Positions 61,401 to 64,000 of a DNA stretch of 64,000 nucleotides are shown here, in pieces. The DNA lies in NCBI RefSeq assembly GCF_009707125.1, contig NZ_WLVL01000004.1:43846-107845 (forward strand), written 5' to 3'. This DNA comes from Arsenicicoccus cauae. Its GTDB lineage: Bacteria; Actinomycetota; Actinomycetes; Actinomycetales; Dermatophilaceae. A model generated the notes under the pieces. It saw only the letters and a program-made list of their open reading frames with translations. It was not told the origin of the DNA and did no database searches. Each line of letters starts with the position of its first letter. The first letter of the stretch is position 1. The translations under genes were made by a program, and so were the position numbers.

Positions 61401-62003
61401 GACCAAGGAGGACACCTTGATCGAGACGTAGTCGACGTCGGGGCGGGCGAGGATCTGGCGGGTGCGCTCGGCCCGGCTCGCGGCCTCGTGCTCGCCGAGC
61501 ACGGCCTCGCCGAGCAGGTTGACGTTGAGCCGGAAGCCCTCGGCGCGGGCCTTGGCGAGGTGCCGGGCGAGCGCCGGGTCGTCGGCGTCCACCACCAGGT
61601 GGCCGACGATCTGGCGCAGCCGAGCGCGGGCGATCGGCACGACCACGGGAGGGGCGAGCCGGGCGACCTTGGCGCCGAGGCCCAGCAACGAGCGGTCGAC
61701 CCGGCCGAGGAAGGCACCGGCGTCCCCGGCCGTGAGCGTGGAGAGCACCTTGGCCGCGACATAGGGATCCTCGGGCCGGGCCACCTCGTCGACGAAGGTC
61801 ACCGCCAGGTCCAGACCCGTCTCGTCGCGCAGCAGGGCGCCCAGCTGGTCGGACGTGGCGCGCTCGGACCGGGTCGCGCCCTCGGCGGTGGCGCGCTCCC
61901 AGCGTCGGGCCACCTCGACGGCCTCGTCCGCGACGGCAGCGACCGCCGCCGGTCCGGTGAGGTCGTCGGGCTGGGGCGCGAGGGGTCGGCTCTGATCCGT
62001 CAT
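58422..62003 (-). CDS. putA: Bifunctional proline dehydrogenase / L-glutamate gamma-semialdehyde dehydrogenase
   Basis: 1193 residues, a fused PutA. The FAD-linked proline dehydrogenase part (about 150-440) has VSIKVSSLVSQIS, FVNLDMEEYKDLDLTM, GIVLQAYLPDA and VVKGANLAMEQ. The aldehyde dehydrogenase part (about 530-1000) has TPPWNFPVAIP, the catalytic Glu in GETSGKNALVV and Cys in AGQKCSAAS, and GGWKDSVVGPGAKAGGPNY. It converts proline to glutamate with electrons to quinone and NAD. The C-terminal 190 residues are an extra domain common to actinobacterial forms. CACAAT lies 7 nt before the ATG. Confidence 0.95.
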   Translation of the reverse strand: MTDQSRPLAPQPDDLTGPAAVAAVADEAVEVARRWERATAEGATRSERATSDQLGALLRDETGLDLAVTFVDEVARPEDPYVAAKVLSTLTAGDAGAFLGRVDRSLLGLGAKVARLAPPVVVPIARARLRQIVGHLVVDADDPALARHLAKARAEGFRLNVNLLGEAVLGEHEAASRAERTRQILARPDVDYVSIKVSSLVSQISTWDSEGTVDRVLDRLRPLYRTAVAKTPHAFVNLDMEEYKDLDLTMAVFERLLAEEEFHDLEAGIVLQAYLPDALPALERMLDLARRRRAAGHAGIKVRVVKGANLAMEQVEAELHDWEQAPYTTKEDVDANYLAFVERALRPDATEVMRLGVASHNLFDTAVAYLLAQRRGCLDALDIEMLQGMAPSQARAVKAAVGSVLLYTPVVAPKDFDVAVSYLIRRLEENAQKQNFLHAMFSADGDGTGASPKGRPGAADRPHDAMADQERRFRESVAAMATTPVGPRRCAERARIGDRFANTPDSDPSLPATRAWARDALAADPHTCTSPVLSTPDEVDAVVARAVAAAPGWAGRSAYDRAQVLRDAARALEARRGELITIMAAEGGKTVAEADPEISEAIDFARYYAERGLELRTGASAHTDGSRFTPDRVVLVTPPWNFPVAIPIGGVLAALAAGAAVVIKPAHPTPGCVEVAAEALWEAGVPREVLQVVRTDEREAGRALVSHREVDTVILTGASETARMFAGWRTEHPAGPRVYGETSGKNALVVTPAADLDLAAADLVRSAFGHAGQKCSAASLGILVGSVARSERFRRQLVDAVRSLRVGWPHDLGTTMGPIIEVPEDKLRRALTTLEPGESWLVEPEQLDDSGRLWSPGLKEGVRPGSFFHLTEVFGPVLGLMTARTLEEAVELQNATAFGLTGGLHSLDPDEIAWWTEHVDVGNAYVNRHITGAIVQRQSFGGWKDSVVGPGAKAGGPNYVALLGSWSEDGLPQHGAEPSPRVRRLVGRLAPLVVGAGGAGDAGDLEQARTWLDAALRSDAQAWRSELGVEVDETGLSVEANLFRYRPHPEVTVRLEPGARPVELVRLLAAAELAGSAVRISADPQAAGPLEALRTGDGEARQAADDLGELLTIEDRPTFVERLQGSQTSARVRAVGQDGEVADLVHALAGSPVTVLADPVLANGRRELLTFLREQAISRTLHRYGHVAPDLAR

Positions 62004-62010
62004 ACCGTCG

Positions 62011-62016
62011 ATTGTG
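62011..62016 (-). promoter_or_regulatory. -10-like CACAAT, leaderless start at 62003
   Basis: CACAAT on the minus strand ends 7 nt before the putA ATG. Confidence 0.45.
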
Positions 62017-62106
62017 GACCACGGCACCGACAGGGGGCGAAGGGGGTGCGACCCGTCTCACAACGGCTCGTCCCGGGCTCCCGAGGACGTGCGCGGGCAG
62101 GGCCGA

Positions 62107-62112
62107 TACCCT
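62107..62112 (+). promoter_or_regulatory. -10-like TACCCT, leaderless start at 62119
   Basis: TACCCT ends 6 nt before the PhzF-like ATG with no ribosome site. Confidence 0.5.
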
Positions 62113-62118
62113 GAGCCC

Positions 62119-62961
62119 ATGCCTTCCGACTACCGAATCCTCAACGTGTTCACCACGCCGGACGACCTGTTCTCCGGCAACGCGGTGGCCGTGTTCACCG
62201 ACGCCGGCGGTCTCGACGAGGAGACCATGAAGCGCACCGCTCGGCAGCTCGGGACCGAGTGCTCGTTCATCACCGGCAAGGACGACGAGGGGCACGCCAC
62301 GGTCCGCTTCTTCCAGCCCGAGGGCGCCTCGGGCTTCGCCGGCAGCGCGTCCATGGCGACCGCGCACGTCGTGCGAGAGCTGGACGGCGGCGAGGGCGAC
62401 GTCTACCTCGCCGGCAGGAAGCAGCTGATCCACGTGATCGACTCCGGCGACCGGTGGACGATGCTCGGCCGCAGCTCGGTCATCGAGGAGATCCGCACGG
62501 AGAAGCGCTTCCTGGCCGGGCTCGTGGGCCGCAAGATCCCCGCGATCGTCGATCCCACCGTCAAGGTCACCTTCACCCGGTCGACCATCGTGCTCCAGCT
62601 CGCGACCGCCCAGGACGTGCGCGAGTCCAAGATCGACGCCCGCCTCCTGCACCAGTACGCCATGCTGCTGCACGTCGAGCCCCAGATCTACGTCTGGGCC
62701 TGGCGCGAGGACGGCGACGTCGCCTCCCGCATGTTCTACGGACCGCAGGGCGGCGTCCTCGAGGTCGCGGCGACGGCGTCCGGCGCCGGCCGGCTCGGCG
62801 AGGTCCTCGTGTCCCGGGGCGAGCGCGACCAGCACTACCGCGTCTACCAGGGCGAGGACATCGAGCGCCCCTCGATGATCCACCTCGACATCGACGCCGA
62901 CGGCCAGGTCTCGCTCGGCGGCATCGTCAAGGAGGTCGCGCGCGGTCAGATGGCCCTCTGA
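62119..62961 (+). CDS. PhzF-family isomerase/epimerase
   Basis: 280 residues. LNVFTTPDDLFSGNAVAVF is the characteristic opening, and ARQLGTECSFI contains the catalytic Glu. GFAGSASMATAHVV replaces the usual CGHATLGTAHVL, so the second-half substrate site is altered. The rest, including YVWAWREDGDVASRMFYGP, follows the two-domain fold. PhzF-like proteins isomerise small acids or amino acids; phenazine synthesis is not implied as no phz genes are present. Confidence 0.85.
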   Translation: MPSDYRILNVFTTPDDLFSGNAVAVFTDAGGLDEETMKRTARQLGTECSFITGKDDEGHATVRFFQPEGASGFAGSASMATAHVVRELDGGEGDVYLAGRKQLIHVIDSGDRWTMLGRSSVIEEIRTEKRFLAGLVGRKIPAIVDPTVKVTFTRSTIVLQLATAQDVRESKIDARLLHQYAMLLHVEPQIYVWAWREDGDVASRMFYGPQGGVLEVAATASGAGRLGEVLVSRGERDQHYRVYQGEDIERPSMIHLDIDADGQVSLGGIVKEVARGQMAL

Positions 62962-62975
62962 GCCACACTGGTGCC

Positions 62976-63878
62976 ATGAGCACCTGGACCGCCAAGGACA
63001 TCCCCGACCAGACCGGCCGCGTCTTCGTCGTCACCGGAGCCAACTCCGGGCTCGGCCTCGCGACCACGCGAGCGCTCGTCGACAAGGGCGCGTATGTCGT
63101 CATGGCCTGCCGCGACACGGACAAGGGCGAGGCGGCCCGAGCCTCCCTGGACCTGAGCGGGCCCGGCGGGGCCGAGGTGCGACACCTCGACCTCGCCTCG
63201 CTGGCCTCGGTGCGCGAGTTCGCCGAGGGTGTCGACGACTGGCGCATCGAGACGCTGATCAACAACGCCGGGCTGATGGCCGTGCCGTTCTCGCGCACCG
63301 AGGACGGCTTCGAGACGCAGCTCGGCACCAACGTGCTGGGGCACTTCGCGCTGACCGCTCAGCTGCTGCCGCGCCTGACGGATCGCGTGGTGTGGCTGTC
63401 CTCGCTGATGCACCGCATGGGCCGGATCGACCTGGCGGACCCCAACTTCGAGCGGCGGCGCTACAACCCGTGGGTCGCCTACGGGCAGAGCAAGCTCGCC
63501 GACCTGATGCTGGCGTACGAGCTGCAGCGGCGGCTGACGGGTGCTCGCTCGCCGCTGCGCTCGATGGCGGCGCACCCGGGCTACTCGTCCACCAACCTGC
63601 AGGGACGCACCGGGTCCGCCTGGCCCGACCGGGTGATGCTGCAGCTCAACAAGGTGAGCACGGTGGCGCAGCCCGCCGCGATGGGGGCGCTGCCCTCGTT
63701 GTACGCCGCGACGGTCGACGACCTGCCGGGTGGGTCGTTCGTCGGGCCGGACGGGTTCATGGAGGCGCACGGGCACCCGCGCACCGTCGGTTCGACGGCG
63801 GCCTCCCACGACCGCCGCAAGGCTGCCCAGCTGTGGCAGCTCTGCGAGGAGCTGACGGGCATCCCCTTCCGCGTCTGA
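62976..63878 (+). CDS. SDR oxidoreductase (retinol dehydrogenase-like)
   Basis: 300 residues. The cofactor site is TGANSGLGLATTRAL, followed by MACRDTDKGEAA (Arg favours NADP), INNAGLMAVPFSRTEDGFETQLGTNVLGHFALTAQLL and the active Ser/Tyr/Lys in VWLSSLMHRMG and AYGQSKLADLM. The C-terminal region SMAAHPGYSSTNLQGR matches RDH/WWOX-like SDRs. It is 14 bp after the PhzF-like gene, with CACACT 6 nt before its own ATG. Confidence 0.9.
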   Translation: MSTWTAKDIPDQTGRVFVVTGANSGLGLATTRALVDKGAYVVMACRDTDKGEAARASLDLSGPGGAEVRHLDLASLASVREFAEGVDDWRIETLINNAGLMAVPFSRTEDGFETQLGTNVLGHFALTAQLLPRLTDRVVWLSSLMHRMGRIDLADPNFERRRYNPWVAYGQSKLADLMLAYELQRRLTGARSPLRSMAAHPGYSSTNLQGRTGSAWPDRVMLQLNKVSTVAQPAAMGALPSLYAATVDDLPGGSFVGPDGFMEAHGHPRTVGSTAASHDRRKAAQLWQLCEELTGIPFRV

Positions 63879-63888
63879 CAGTGATGAT

Positions 63889-63991
63889 GTGAGTGAGCCC
63901 CGCAGCGGTCGTCCTGACTCAGCGTCTGACTGACTGAGGGTCTTTAACAGGATCTGTCGGTCGATCCGCTGCGGGGCTCGTTTGCACTCAC
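63889..63991. repeat. Long nested inverted repeat at the window edge
   Basis: GTGAGTG-AGCCCCGCAGCGG (63889-63908) pairs with CCGCTGCGGGGCT (63966-63978) and CACTCAC (63985-63991). It could be a terminator for the SDR gene or the end of an element that continues beyond the window. Confidence 0.75.
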
Positions 63992-64000
63992 CAGACGAGG

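Noticed and set aside
58377..62114. A 1245-codon plus-strand open frame opposite putA
   Set aside because: It is the antisense of a clear PutA with all catalytic motifs; its translation is low-complexity Gly/Arg/Asp/His sequence without domains. High GC makes such long shadow frames common.
62119..62961. Phenazine biosynthesis
   Set aside because: PhzF-like proteins are widespread; no other phz gene is present.

Overview
The window is GC-rich DNA from an actinobacterium. It has dense third-position G/C, many GTG starts, ANTAR and SigE-type regulators, many TetR regulators, an actinobacterial bifunctional PutA and a BioQ-type biotin regulator. The gene set fits the Intrasporangiaceae/Ornithinimicrobiaceae/Dermatophilaceae part of Micrococcales, but the genus cannot be fixed by eye. 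No rRNA, tRNA, CRISPR array, phage or intact insertion sequence was seen. It reads as ordinary chromosome with a metabolic operon, several transporter units and a few decayed loci.

Layout. 1-5.5 kb: small proteins, an aromatic-acid-exporter-like protein, a methyltransferase and a GAF-ANTAR regulator. 5.6-8.5 kb: a SAM riboswitch before cystathionine gamma-synthase, a 50-bp tandem repeat, a DUF305 lipoprotein and a DUF2277 protein. 8.5-10.6 kb: bioB with a Cys/Gly/His-rich tail, divergent from a BioQ-like TetR gene, with two TGAAC-N3-GTTCA operators between. 11.1-11.6 kb: gene remnants. 11.6-18.2 kb: pabC-like lyase, MFS, acetyltransferase, ZIP, DUF389 and AI-2E-type membrane proteins. 18.2-26.5 kb: a TetR gene and a long acyl-CoA operon ending in a phosphotransferase-acyl-CoA dehydrogenase pair, the signature of 4-hydroxyacyl-CoA breakdown. 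26.8-33.4 kb: alpha/beta hydrolase, membrane-anchored Mur ligase, Ddl-type ATP-grasp ligase, a lipoprotein, an APC permease and a VanX-type D-Ala-D-Ala dipeptidase. 33.6-38.9 kb: Na+/H+ antiporter-like protein, CbiX-like protein, acyl-CoA ligase, saccharopine-dehydrogenase-like protein. 39.0-42.1 kb: molybdate operon. 42.2-52.2 kb: PspC, nitronate monooxygenase, LOG protein, dicarboxylate symporter, Leu/Val-type dehydrogenase, cupin, methyltransferase, PAS-ANTAR-STAS regulator, hexose-6-P mutarotase and YczE next to a destroyed mocR. 52.2-55.6 kb: glutamate-type ABC operon. 55.7-58.1 kb: SigE-family sigma factor with a membrane partner, and a hydrolase. 58.1-63.9 kb: small membrane protein, PutA, PhzF-like protein and an SDR, followed by a long inverted repeat at the window edge.

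Two patterns cut across the window. First, about 19 genes have a hexamer of form xAnnnT placed 6-7 nt before the start codon, which points to leaderless transcripts and settles several start choices. Second, the spaces between genes carry small dispersed repeats: a GTGACCAGTCGGCG palindrome family including one perfect 54-bp palindrome, a 50-bp unit with a diverged copy 11 kb away, and a GGGGGCTCAGTTTGGGTC-like element.

The genes that most plausibly act together are the 18.9-26.5 kb catabolic operon, the hydrolase/Mur ligase/ATP-grasp set with the nearby dipeptidase, and the molybdate and glutamate import units. PutA, the Leu/Val dehydrogenase, the dicarboxylate symporter and the glutamate importer suggest active use of amino acids and organic acids.
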